Positions 46,848 through 55,636 of a stretch of DNA of 64,000 nucleotides are shown here, in pieces. Where the stretch lies: positions 1,426,001 through 1,490,000 of the forward strand of contig CBDBIZ010000011.1 of NCBI GenBank assembly GCA_965206195.1, written 5' to 3'. The stretch is from JAAOIF01 sp965206195. GTDB taxonomy: Bacteria; Pseudomonadota; Gammaproteobacteria; PS1; Pseudothioglobaceae. Every line of letters begins with the position of its first letter. Position 1 is the stretch's first letter. A model generated the notes under the pieces. That model was not told where the DNA came from. It worked only from the letters and a program-made list of their open reading frames with translations, and searched no databases. Both the position numbers and the translations under genes were made by a program.

Positions 46848-47036
46848 TTAGTGAATAATTTTTGATAAGCGTTGTTTTAAATATCGCAATAATGGTATTA
46901 CCTGTTGTTCATGCACAATTACCGAAGTAGCAGTATTAGAGATGTGAATATCTTTATTACGCACAGTAACGCCTTGCTGAAAAAGCTCATATTGAGTTTC
47001 AATATTACTATTAGATAAACGCTTAATTAGTTTCAT
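46848..47036 (-). CDS. Small protein of 62 residues, unknown
   Basis: Start chosen at 47036 because GAGG lies seven bases upstream; an earlier in-frame codon at 47048 lacks this. The product MKLIKRLSNSNIETQYELFQ... ends in a basic helix (LLRYLKQRLSKI). There is no membrane segment and no recognised family. It is divergent from nadE; the 237 bases between the two starts contain the palindromes annotated at 47180-47253, so both genes could be controlled together. Confidence 0.5.
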   Translation of the reverse strand: MKLIKRLSNSNIETQYELFQQGVTVRNKDIHISNTATSVIVHEQQVIPLLRYLKQRLSKIIH

Positions 47037-47179
47037 TTTTTTCCTCATTTGTAGTTAATTTATTCGCCAATATACCCTAATTATTTTGTTTAAAAATAGT
47101 TTTTTTTATAGTATTTTATAATCGTATATTCTTAATTATAAATCAATAAGTTATATCATCTATATGACTTTTTTACCAG

Positions 47180-47253
47180 TACTAGTATTTTTTAACTAAA
47201 AAAAATCCTACCCACTACTAGTAAAAAATAACTATAATAGGTATAAATTACCT
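47180..47253 (+). promoter_or_regulatory. nadE promoter region with repeated palindromes
   Basis: The 8-base palindrome TACTAGTA occurs twice, at 47180-47187 and 47216-47223, 36 bases apart; both are flanked by A/T runs leading to a TAAC. A TATAAT at 47233-47238 fits a -10 box, placing the second palindrome in the -35/spacer region and the expected start near 47245. A further inverted repeat, AGGTA-TAAAT-TACCT at 47239-47253, spans that start. The arrangement looks like operators for a repressor. The downstream protein itself begins with a helix-turn-helix. Confidence 0.5.
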
Positions 47254-47273
47254 GGCTAAATAACAACCAAATT

Positions 47274-49145
47274 ATGCCTAAAAAAACCAAAGACTATTTG
47301 TCCAAAGTACGTAACAAGACTGGGTTTTCAGATTATAAAATTGCTCAAAAGTATGATATTAATCAATCAAATTTAAGTAAATATAGCTCAGGAAAATCCG
47401 CTCTTTCTGAGATGCATGCTTGGCTATTTGCTGATATTTTAGGACTCAACCCTGCTGAAGTCGTTGCCAATACCAAACTTGAGCAAGCTAAAATGAATGG
47501 CAATCGATTGAAGGCCAAATTTTGGCAAGAGCAACTAGAAAAACTTTCAAGTGTTGATAAGCCTTTGAAAATCAATATCGCTCAAATTAACCCTATTGTT
47601 GGCGATTTAGACGGTAATGCGCAAAAAATCATCGATTTATCGCTTGAAGCTTTTGCAACTAATACACATTTATTAATTTTTCCAGAATTAGCACTGACAG
47701 GTTATCCACCAGAAGATCTTTTACTGCGCGCGGGTTTTATTGCTCGAGTACTAGATAAAATTGAGTTAATACGCACCCGTCTGCCAGCAGACATGAGTGT
47801 TGTGTTTGGTGCCCCTGCTACTGCAAACGCTTGCTTGTATAACAGTGCTTACATAATTCAAGATAAGCAAGTGCGTACTTATCACAAGCAATGTTTGCCT
47901 AACTATGGCGTATTTGATGAAAAGCGCTACTTCAATGCGGGTAATGAAGTTTTGGTATTTGAATGCCAAAAGCGCAAATTTGGCGTAGTAATTTGTGAAG
48001 ATGCCTGGGAATCTGAACCTATTAAAGCTGCACTTAATCATGGCGCACAAACCATTATTAGTCTAAATGCTTCGCCTTTTCAAATTGGTAAATACCAACA
48101 ACGTATTCAAACCATCAAACAAAAAGCGCTTCAAAATAATGTCGATTTTATTTATGTAAATACCGTTGGTGGGCAAGATGAGTTGGTATTTGATGGTGGC
48201 TCGTTTGTGATGAATAGCACTGGAGATATTACTCATCAATTGCCTTTTTTTACTGCATTAACTCATGATTTAAGCACGCCAATCATTCAAAATAAATCTA
48301 GCATCGAGCAAACCATCTTTGACGCTTTGGTGTTATCAACTCGAGATTATGTACAAAAAAACGGCGTGTTTAATGGTGCGATAATTGGCTTATCAGGTGG
48401 TATTGATTCGGCTTTAACACTAGCAATTGCGGTTGATGCACTTGGTAGCGAACACGTGCAAGCAGTCATGATGCCGTATCAATACACCTCAAGTATGAGT
48501 CTGGAAGATGCCAAAGCCCAAGCCAGTAATATGAATGTTGATTATCGTGAAATCAGCATTCATTCAATTGTTGATAGTTTTAACACCCAACTAAGTCCTT
48601 TGTTTATAGCTACTGATGTGGATACTACTGAACAAAACCTGCAAGCGCGTATTCGTGGCACCCTACTCATGGCGATGTCCAATAAATTTGGCAAAATTTT
48701 ACTCACAACAGGAAACAAGTCAGAGATGGCAGTAGGTTATGCCACTTTGTATGGTGATATGTCAGGTGGTTTTGCGCCACTTAAAGATGTATCTAAAACA
48801 CTGGTGTATCAGCTTGCAAAATATAGAAATTCTGTTTCTTATGTTATTCCCAGACGCGTAATTGAACGTGAACCTTCTGCAGAATTAGCCCCTAACCAAC
48901 TGGACAAAGATTCGCTACCACCTTACCATGAGTTAGACGCCATACTTGAATTGTTTATTGAGCAAAAACAATCACTTCAACATATTGTTAATCAAGGCTT
49001 TGACGAGCACACAGTTAAGCGCATTAGCACGATGGTATTAAATAATGAATACAAACGCAGACAAAGTGCACCGGGCCCTAAAATCAGCAAGAATGCCTTT
49101 GGTAAAGAGCGTCGTTATCCAATGACCTCTAAATTTCAGCCCTAA
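47274..49145 (+). CDS. nadE: Glutamine-dependent NAD+ synthetase with N-terminal HTH domain
   Basis: Amidates nicotinate adenine dinucleotide to NAD+ using glutamine. At 623 residues it exceeds the usual 540-550 by a leader of about 95. Residues 5-95 resemble a small phage-type (DUF3693-like) helix-turn-helix protein: YKIAQKYDINQSNLSKYSSG for the DNA-binding helices, then NPAEVVANTKLEQAKMNGN. The nitrilase domain begins at KINIAQINPIVGDL (about 99) with Glu in FPELALTGYPPEDLL, Lys in YHKQCLPNYG and Cys in VVICEDAWE; the synthetase has SGGIDSAL near 375. No stop separates the parts. A TTG at 47565 just before the nitrilase domain could start a standard NadE as well. Confidence 0.9.
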   Translation: MPKKTKDYLSKVRNKTGFSDYKIAQKYDINQSNLSKYSSGKSALSEMHAWLFADILGLNPAEVVANTKLEQAKMNGNRLKAKFWQEQLEKLSSVDKPLKINIAQINPIVGDLDGNAQKIIDLSLEAFATNTHLLIFPELALTGYPPEDLLLRAGFIARVLDKIELIRTRLPADMSVVFGAPATANACLYNSAYIIQDKQVRTYHKQCLPNYGVFDEKRYFNAGNEVLVFECQKRKFGVVICEDAWESEPIKAALNHGAQTIISLNASPFQIGKYQQRIQTIKQKALQNNVDFIYVNTVGGQDELVFDGGSFVMNSTGDITHQLPFFTALTHDLSTPIIQNKSSIEQTIFDALVLSTRDYVQKNGVFNGAIIGLSGGIDSALTLAIAVDALGSEHVQAVMMPYQYTSSMSLEDAKAQASNMNVDYREISIHSIVDSFNTQLSPLFIATDVDTTEQNLQARIRGTLLMAMSNKFGKILLTTGNKSEMAVGYATLYGDMSGGFAPLKDVSKTLVYQLAKYRNSVSYVIPRRVIEREPSAELAPNQLDKDSLPPYHELDAILELFIEQKQSLQHIVNQGFDEHTVKRISTMVLNNEYKRRQSAPGPKISKNAFGKERRYPMTSKFQP

Positions 49146-49147
49146 TA

Positions 49148-49179
49148 TTAAGTTGTTTTGCTATTTGAAAACAACTTAA
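49148..49179. terminator. Bidirectional hairpin between nadE and pabB
   Basis: Perfect 12-base inverted repeat, arms 49148-49159 and 49168-49179, loop of eight bases, beginning three bases after the nadE stop and containing the pabB stop codon. With T-rich ends on both sides it can end transcription of both convergent genes. It has the same design as the rnr/pxpC hairpin. Confidence 0.65.
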
Positions 49180-50476
49180 GTATGCCTTGTGCTTTATGCT
49201 GAGTTTCTGCTAATTCACGCTCAGCAATAGAATCAAACACAATACCTGCCCCCGCTCTAAAACTCAACGTTTTGTGATGTTGAATCATACTGCGAATTAA
49301 GATATTAAAGTCTATTTTCCCATTACTACTGATATAGCCCAATGAGCCAGTATAGGTTTGGCGCGGCATTTTTTCTAACTCAGCGATAATCTGCATACAA
49401 CGTACTTTAGGGCAGCCAGTAATAGTGCCGCCAGGAAATAAAGCACTAATTATGTCTTTAATAGTGATGCCTTGTTTAAGTTTGCCTTTGATGTTAGAGA
49501 CGATATGATGCACATAGGCATAACTTTCTAAGCTCATAACTTCATCCACATGCACACTGCCATATTCACATACTCTGCCCAAATCATTGCGCTCTAAATC
49601 AAGCAGCATAATATGCTCAGCTTGTTCCTTGGGGTGGTTTATCAATTGCGCTTTAAGTGCCTCGTCTTGTGCGCCTGTGCCACGTGGATGTGTGCCAGCA
49701 ATCGGTCTAGTTTGTATTTGATTGCCATTTACACTAAACAGGCGCTCAGGTGAAGATGAGATAATAGAAAAATTATCAAACTGCGCTAGGGCAGAAAACG
49801 GTGCAGGATTAGCGCGTTTTAATGCTTGGTAAATTTGCGTGGCACTATTAGTCTTGTCAAGTTGATATGACCATTGTCTGGAAAGATTAACCTGAAATAC
49901 ATCCCCTGCTTTGATATAGTCTTTAATACGCTTAACAGCAGATAAGAACTCAGATTCTACCTCACAATTTAGTTGTCCGCTTAAATTAAGCGTTGTTGTA
50001 TTGTGCGCCTTGTCTTGTGCAACTTCTTGCAGATTATTAAGATCATCCAAGGTTTGTTGAATCCTGTTCTGATTATCAAATTGGTCTAATAAATAGCTTT
50101 GATTATCGCTATGGTCTTTAATAATAGCACAAGGTATATTGATTGCAATTGCAATTGGTAAATTTCCAACCTGGATAGAGTTAAGCAAAATTGGCTCTAT
50201 TTGCGCAATCAATTCATATGATAGGTACACAAACCAACCACCAGTAAAAGGCAAATTAACTTCATTGTTGTCAAATATCACCTTTGAGGATAATTTTTGT
50301 AAAAAATCAAAATCACCCAAATTGTTTAAAATAATCTGCTGTTGTGGATGTGCAAATAAAATTGAGTAACGATTATTGTGATTATGACTAACGCTTTCTA
50401 GCAAAAATGGATAACGTTTAGCATTTAGGTGGCACAAATGCTCTAATGCTAAATTATCAATGGGCAAGACTTTCAT
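49148..50476 (-). CDS. pabB: Aminodeoxychorismate synthase component I
   Basis: Converts chorismate and ammonia to 4-amino-4-deoxychorismate for folate. The 442 residues match E. coli PabB (453). Chorismate-binding motifs are present: GDVFQVNLSRQWSY, RPIAGTHPRGTG, AEHIMLLDLERNDLGRVC, FPGGTITGCPKVRCM and FRAGAGIVFDS. PabB rather than TrpE is chosen from PIAGTxPRG with the following spacing and lack of an adjacent trpG. No aminodeoxychorismate lyase gene is in view. Confidence 0.91.
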   Translation of the reverse strand: MKVLPIDNLALEHLCHLNAKRYPFLLESVSHNHNNRYSILFAHPQQQIILNNLGDFDFLQKLSSKVIFDNNEVNLPFTGGWFVYLSYELIAQIEPILLNSIQVGNLPIAIAINIPCAIIKDHSDNQSYLLDQFDNQNRIQQTLDDLNNLQEVAQDKAHNTTTLNLSGQLNCEVESEFLSAVKRIKDYIKAGDVFQVNLSRQWSYQLDKTNSATQIYQALKRANPAPFSALAQFDNFSIISSSPERLFSVNGNQIQTRPIAGTHPRGTGAQDEALKAQLINHPKEQAEHIMLLDLERNDLGRVCEYGSVHVDEVMSLESYAYVHHIVSNIKGKLKQGITIKDIISALFPGGTITGCPKVRCMQIIAELEKMPRQTYTGSLGYISSNGKIDFNILIRSMIQHHKTLSFRAGAGIVFDSIAERELAETQHKAQGILKLFSNSKTT

Positions 50477-50498
50477 TTTAAACTAAAACAATGCTTTT

Positions 50499-51185
50499 TT
50501 ACTTTTGCACTGTACTAGTTGTTGCTTGCTTAATTGAAGTTAATAAATCTTGAGCAGTTACCACAATATCATGATTGGGGAATTTTTTGACCAAGGTTTG
50601 TAGCAATTGCAACGCTGCTTGTTTTTCTCCCAGCTTATTTTGCACAAGGGCTAATTCGTATAAAGAATTGGCAAATTTAGCATGTAGCGGGTAATTTTTT
50701 TGAAAATCAGTAAAGGTTTTTTTGGCATTTTGATAATCGTTTTTAGCAGCAAAAGTCTTGCCTAACCAATAATGGACAGTTGATATTTTATTGTTGTTGG
50801 GATAATGCTCAAGATAGTTTGAAAATCCATCAATGGCTTGGTCGTATTGCCCCGTTATCAGCATAGCACGTGCATTGTTATAGGCTTTTTTAGCTGCTCT
50901 ATCTTCGCCTTCAATCTGCAAAATAACCGCTTTCTTAGCATTATGAGAGGTTTTGTGCTTCAGCAAATTAAACAACTCAGTAATTTTTTGCCGATTGAGT
51001 TTTTGCTGTTCTTGTAATTGCTCAATATTGCCCAGTAATTTGCGATTGACTTGTTTTAGTTGGTTAATTTTAGTGAAATTGTCTTGCGCGACTTTTTCAA
51101 CATCAATAGCAAATGCGTTAAACGATAATTGCCAAACAAACAAGCCAAGCAAATTAGTTAAAACCAACCCATTTATACGGTCCAT
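50499..51185 (-). CDS. cpoB: Tol-Pal system protein CpoB (YbgF)
   Basis: Periplasmic protein that couples Tol-Pal to peptidoglycan synthesis at the division site. Start set at 51185 (MDRINGLVLTNLLGLFVWQ, a signal peptide ending near SFNAFA), seven bases after the pal stop; longer in-frame starts would lie inside pal. The 228-residue protein has an N-terminal coiled coil (about residues 35-75, QLKQVNRKLLGNIEQLQ) and TPR repeats (ARAMLITGQYDQAIDGF, HYWLGKTFAAKNDYQNAKK). Last gene of iscX-tolB-pal-cpoB. Confidence 0.92.
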   Translation of the reverse strand: MDRINGLVLTNLLGLFVWQLSFNAFAIDVEKVAQDNFTKINQLKQVNRKLLGNIEQLQEQQKLNRQKITELFNLLKHKTSHNAKKAVILQIEGEDRAAKKAYNNARAMLITGQYDQAIDGFSNYLEHYPNNNKISTVHYWLGKTFAAKNDYQNAKKTFTDFQKNYPLHAKFANSLYELALVQNKLGEKQAALQLLQTLVKKFPNHDIVVTAQDLLTSIKQATTSTVQK

Positions 51186-51192
51186 TAGTTTT

Positions 51193-51765
51193 TTACTTAG
51201 TAGTCGATTGGTAAATAAATTCGACGCGTCTATTTTTAGCCCAAGCAGCTTCATCATGTTCATCAACGATTGGATTCTCCTCGCCGTAACTAATAATTTG
51301 CGTTCTACTCTCTAAACCCTTGTACAAACCCAACACTTCTTTAATACTAATGGCACGATTCTCACCCAAAGCCAGGTTATATTCACGCGTACCACGTTCA
51401 TCAGCATGCCCTTCTAGGCGTAATTTAACGCCAGGATTGTCGCGCATGAAATTTGCATGTTTGATAATTTCTCGAGTGTTTTGCTCACTAATACCAAAAT
51501 CATCATAACTAAAATACAAAATGAATTTGGTACTGTTGGCTTTTAATTCGGCAATTGCCTTTGCCTCAGCAACACTTAATCCAGTGTTAGATGTGTTATT
51601 TGCTGTTGTTTCATCACGCCAATTAAAATTAGACTCTTCGCGCACAATAGCGTCAATCTTTTCAGGTTGATTGGCTCTGTCTTCTACCAGTACGTTATTT
51701 GACCCGCCACCTGTGCCGCAAGCAGATAATAAGGTTAAAAATGGTAATAATAGTGTTTTTTTCAT
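51193..51765 (-). CDS. pal: Peptidoglycan-associated lipoprotein Pal
   Basis: Outer-membrane lipoprotein that binds peptidoglycan and TolB. The 190-residue protein has a lipoprotein signal with lipobox LSAC at about residues 13-16 and a C-terminal OmpA-like domain with YFSYDDFGIS and LEGHADERGTREYNLALGE. RBS GAGAAG lies shortly upstream of the ATG. It follows tolB by 28 bases. Confidence 0.97.
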   Translation of the reverse strand: MKKTLLLPFLTLLSACGTGGGSNNVLVEDRANQPEKIDAIVREESNFNWRDETTANNTSNTGLSVAEAKAIAELKANSTKFILYFSYDDFGISEQNTREIIKHANFMRDNPGVKLRLEGHADERGTREYNLALGENRAISIKEVLGLYKGLESRTQIISYGEENPIVDEHDEAAWAKNRRVEFIYQSTTK

Positions 51766-51793
51766 GCTCTTCTCCTATGTGATTATAGTTCAT

Positions 51794-53074
51794 TTATTGT
51801 AAATAAGTCGACCAATTCGGCTCACGCACCTGTGCTTCTTGAGATGACAACTGGTAAGAACGATTACCTTGCACTGAAACAACTGATAATAAACCTTGGT
51901 TATCACGATTGGTAGAAAAAATCACCATATCGCCATTCGGTGAGAAATAAGGCGACTCATCTAATTCACCATTAGTCATAATATTTAAGTCCTTGGTGGC
52001 AATATCAAGCATAGCAATGCGATAATCACTACCTACTCGATGTACTAAGGCTAGGCTTTTGCCATCGGGTGAAAATACTGCTTTGGCATTATAAAAACCC
52101 TCAAAAGTTGCACGCTTAATATGACCAGTATTTAGGTTTTTAATATAAATTTGGACCTGTCCAGAGCGATTTGAAGTAAAGACAAGTCGTTGTCCATCTG
52201 GAGAATAACTAGCTTCAGTATCAATACTGGGATTATAGGTTAAACGAGTTAATTGCTTGTCGGACAAGTTATAAGAGTAAATATCTTTATTGCCGTTTTT
52301 CGACAAAGTCAACACCAAACTTTTACCATTCGGATGCCAACTTGGCGCAGAAGCAATACCATCAAAACTAGGAAGTTTTTCAATTTTTCGACGAGAATAC
52401 GGATACCAAATAAACACTTCAGAGCGACCATTTTGAAAAGAAACATACGCAATTTTCTTGTCATCATAAGAGCGATTAGGTGACCAAGATGGCGATAAAA
52501 TAGGTGTTTTAAGTTTAATTCTGCTTTTTACATTTTGTGCGTCTGAATCTGAAATATTCAACTGATAGATTTTTTCTCCGTTACTATTTTTACTCACTGT
52601 AACATAAGTAAGTAAAGTATTAAACGAGCCATTTTCACCTAATAAAGCCTCATAAATGTAATCACTAAGCTGATGTGCAACTTTTCTAAAGCCACTTTCG
52701 TGCACTTGAGCTGATTTAGTAAATAGCGCTTTATTGCTATAAATATCGAACAAGGTGAGTGAAAATTGGTAGATTTTTTCGCTTTGTTGCTCAATAGTTC
52801 CCGTAACCACGGCCTCAATATCTTGGTTTTTCCAATATTGTGCGTTGACTTCGTTGATAATTGTGTCTGGTACAAATACATCAAAACGTCCAGAACGCTC
52901 TAAATTGGCTTTAATAATTTCAGAGGTTTTGCTATTTTTAGCACCTTCGCCAATCAATTCAAATTGACTCACTACAATAGGAAAGGCATTTTCATCTTTT
53001 TTAACCACAGTAATTTCCAAAACTGCCTGCACAATACCAACGTTTAATGCTAATAATAAAACAACAAATCTCAC
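51794..53074 (-). CDS. tolB: Tol-Pal system translocation protein TolB
   Basis: Periplasmic beta-propeller that links Pal to TolA. The 426 residues (E. coli 430) have a signal peptide, the N-terminal alpha/beta domain (ANLERSGRFDVFVP) and a six-bladed propeller with repeats such as ASYSPDGQRLVFTSNRSG and PYFSPNGDMVIFSTNRD. The start is GTG at 53074, overlapping the iscX stop (GTGA), so it depends on iscX translation. tolQ, tolR and tolA are not in the window. Confidence 0.97.
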   Translation of the reverse strand: MRFVVLLLALNVGIVQAVLEITVVKKDENAFPIVVSQFELIGEGAKNSKTSEIIKANLERSGRFDVFVPDTIINEVNAQYWKNQDIEAVVTGTIEQQSEKIYQFSLTLFDIYSNKALFTKSAQVHESGFRKVAHQLSDYIYEALLGENGSFNTLLTYVTVSKNSNGEKIYQLNISDSDAQNVKSRIKLKTPILSPSWSPNRSYDDKKIAYVSFQNGRSEVFIWYPYSRRKIEKLPSFDGIASAPSWHPNGKSLVLTLSKNGNKDIYSYNLSDKQLTRLTYNPSIDTEASYSPDGQRLVFTSNRSGQVQIYIKNLNTGHIKRATFEGFYNAKAVFSPDGKSLALVHRVGSDYRIAMLDIATKDLNIMTNGELDESPYFSPNGDMVIFSTNRDNQGLLSVVSVQGNRSYQLSSQEAQVREPNWSTYLQ

Positions 53075-53265
53075 ATTCTTTCCTCAAGCCAGTGCATTTG
53101 AATAGCTTCAAGAATTTTTTCGCCTGATTTATCTGGATTATCGTCAAACTCCTCTAAGGCAATCACCATTTTTTTTAAATCTACAAAATTGACAAACGTT
53201 GGGTCAAACTCAGGGTGTGCCTCATCTAGGGCAATTGCAATATCTAATGAATCTGTCCAAATCAT
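53071..53265 (-). CDS. iscX: Iron-sulfur cluster assembly protein IscX
   Basis: Small acidic protein that binds IscS and iron and modulates Fe-S assembly. The 64-residue sequence (WTDSLDIAIALDEAHPEFDP and LDDNPDKS-like FDDNPDKSGEKILEAIQ, WLEER) matches IscX. It is normally last in the isc operon after fdx; here no isc gene is near and it leads into tolB with a four-base overlap, an unusual partner. Confidence 0.93.
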   Translation of the reverse strand: MIWTDSLDIAIALDEAHPEFDPTFVNFVDLKKMVIALEEFDDNPDKSGEKILEAIQMHWLEERM

Positions 53266-53384
53266 AAAAAATCCTTGAGAAATGTCGATAAAAAATATCT
53301 AATTTTAATCAAAATTAAGTTTGCAAAAGTAAAAAATTCAAATTCTGAGACCATTGCATTAGTCCAATACAGTGAGTCTTGTTG

Positions 53385-55484
53385 CTATGCACGTTTGACC
53401 GAGTGCACAAATTCTAAACTTTTTATCGCATATAAAACCTCATCAAGTTTGCCAGCATTAGACACCGCAATGACTAAGTTCAGTGCTTTCATAGAATGAC
53501 CTTGCTCCTCCACCTCTAAATGTTCAATATTGATACCGATTTTAGCAATAACATTGGCAATAGATGCCAACATGCCGCGGCGATTCTCTAGTTGAACTTT
53601 AATTAATACTTCAAAGCCTTCATTTCCATCCGGCTGCCAATTAATCTCTAACCATTGCTCATTTTTTTGCTTGGCATGAATTAGATTACCACAATCAAAC
53701 CGATGCATCACCAAACCTTTGGTTGTGGTCAATAGTCCTGCCACTTTATCACCTGGAATTGGGTAACAGCAATGTGCAATACTAATGGCTTTGCCTTGTA
53801 TCTGCTTAATGTTGATGCTTTTAATTGGGTAAGTTCCATTCTTAGGTGTAAGTTTATTTAGCACGACAGATATTAAAATTTCCGACAACCCAATTTTCAT
53901 ATAAAGAGCTGACTTAGAATCACATTTTAAATCGTCCAAACAAGCTCTCCACTTATTTTCACTAATATTTACGCTATCAGACTGATAATTAAGCGCATTG
54001 TTCAATAGATATTTACCCAATTGTATCAACTCATCGGTTGACTCTTCTTTTAATTTAGCTTTAATTGAAGATTTAGCTTTAGCAGTAATAGCAATTTGCA
54101 ACCATGAAGGGCGAGGCTTGGCATGTTTATCAGTAATAATCTCAATTGTTTGTCCTGATTTAAGTTCCGCTGAAATTGGACTATTAAGTTGGTCAACTTT
54201 AGCTTTCAGTATCCGATTACCAATATTGGTGTGAATCGCATAGGCAAAATCCAACACCGTTGACTTATAAGGTAGTTGAATAATTTCACCTTGGGGAGTG
54301 AATACAAATACTTCAGATGGGAATAAATCAGTCTTAGCCTCTTCTAAAAACTCAATTGAAGTGCCAGAATTTTGCTGAATAGCCAATAGTGACCCTAACC
54401 AATTGTTCGCCAATTCTTTAGGGTTGGCATCATCACTCTTATAATGCCAATGTGCAGCAATACCGTATTCTGATATGAAATCCATATCTTGTGAGCGAAT
54501 CTGCACCTCAATAAAGGCCTTATTCGGCCCAAACAATATTGTATGTAGAGATTGATAACCATTTGATTTTGGTAAAGCGATATAATCTTTAAACTTTCCC
54601 GGTAATGGTTTATACAAATTGTGAATAACGCCCAGTGCTTGATAACATTGATAAACATCATCAACCACGACTCTAAAAGCATATATATCAAGTACTTGTG
54701 AGAATTTTAACCGTTTAGTTTTCATCTTATTGTAAACACTAACAGGCTGTTTTCTGCGACCAGTAATTTCGGCTTGTACTAACTCTTCTTGCTGCAAGCG
54801 ATTTTCAATTTCTGTTTGAATATGTTTGATGGTCTTTTTATAATTACCATATTGTTTTTTGATTTGACGCATTAACACTTGATAACGAAAAGGGTATAAA
54901 ATTTCAAAACACAAATCATCTAACTCCATTCTAATGCCGTTTAACCCTAAACGCCGAGCAATTGGAGCGTGAATTTCTGTAGTTTCTTTAGCAATTCTAA
55001 GTTGTTTATCTCGCTCTATTGATTTAAGGGTGCGCATGTTATGCAAACGATCAGCTAGTTTAATCATCATTACACGCATATCTGCGCTCATGGCTAAAAA
55101 AAGTTTTCTAAAATTTTGCGCTTGCTTGTCTATATTAGAATGAAATTCAAGTCCAGTAAGTTTGGAAACCCCTTGTACGATATGCGCCACTTCTATACCA
55201 AAATCTTTAATAATATCCTCTTGTGTCAAAGAAGTATCCTCAATACAATCATGCAGTAGAGCAGCAGTAATGCAATAATAATCTAACTTTAACTCAGCTA
55301 AAATCATCGCCACATTAATAGGATGAAAAACATATGCTTCACCTGAGTGACGATATTGCCCATCATGCGCTGTAGCCGCAACAATGTAAGCATGATATAC
55401 TTGCTCAACTTGATTTTTGGACATATAACCATTGAGAATCTCACATAAGTCACTAATTAAAAAATTTTTTTCAAACAAGCTCAT
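53385..55484 (-). CDS. spoT: Bifunctional (p)ppGpp synthetase/hydrolase SpoT
   Basis: Makes and degrades the stringent-response alarmone. The 699 residues (E. coli SpoT 702) contain an HD hydrolase domain with HSGEAYVFHPINVA and ALLHDCIEDT, the synthetase domain with GKFKDYIALPKSNGYQSLHT, a TGS domain (VFTPQGEIIQLP) and a C-terminal ACT domain. The intact HD motif shows hydrolase capacity, so SpoT/Rel is preferred over RelA. rpoZ, the common upstream neighbour, is absent. Confidence 0.95.
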   Translation of the reverse strand: MSLFEKNFLISDLCEILNGYMSKNQVEQVYHAYIVAATAHDGQYRHSGEAYVFHPINVAMILAELKLDYYCITAALLHDCIEDTSLTQEDIIKDFGIEVAHIVQGVSKLTGLEFHSNIDKQAQNFRKLFLAMSADMRVMMIKLADRLHNMRTLKSIERDKQLRIAKETTEIHAPIARRLGLNGIRMELDDLCFEILYPFRYQVLMRQIKKQYGNYKKTIKHIQTEIENRLQQEELVQAEITGRRKQPVSVYNKMKTKRLKFSQVLDIYAFRVVVDDVYQCYQALGVIHNLYKPLPGKFKDYIALPKSNGYQSLHTILFGPNKAFIEVQIRSQDMDFISEYGIAAHWHYKSDDANPKELANNWLGSLLAIQQNSGTSIEFLEEAKTDLFPSEVFVFTPQGEIIQLPYKSTVLDFAYAIHTNIGNRILKAKVDQLNSPISAELKSGQTIEIITDKHAKPRPSWLQIAITAKAKSSIKAKLKEESTDELIQLGKYLLNNALNYQSDSVNISENKWRACLDDLKCDSKSALYMKIGLSEILISVVLNKLTPKNGTYPIKSINIKQIQGKAISIAHCCYPIPGDKVAGLLTTTKGLVMHRFDCGNLIHAKQKNEQWLEINWQPDGNEGFEVLIKVQLENRRGMLASIANVIAKIGINIEHLEVEEQGHSMKALNLVIAVSNAGKLDEVLYAIKSLEFVHSVKRA

Positions 55485-55554
55485 TCAAGGCCAACTCCAT
55501 ACAAATTTAAAAAATAGTCCAGCTTTAAGGTTGGTGGCTTAACAAATAAAATTT

Positions 55555-55581
55555 TTGTTATTTATCATTTATTATTATAAT
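55555..55581 (+). promoter_or_regulatory. Possible sigma70 promoter for bamD
   Basis: TATAAT at 55576-55581 with TTGTTA at 55555-55560, spacing 15 bases (16 if TTTGTT is used). It lies 56 bases before the bamD start in the divergent region shared with spoT. Confidence 0.4.
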
Positions 55582-55636
55582 GCACAAGCACATCAGTATA
55601 ATGCCAGCTAATCATCGAAATTAACTTAAATTACGT

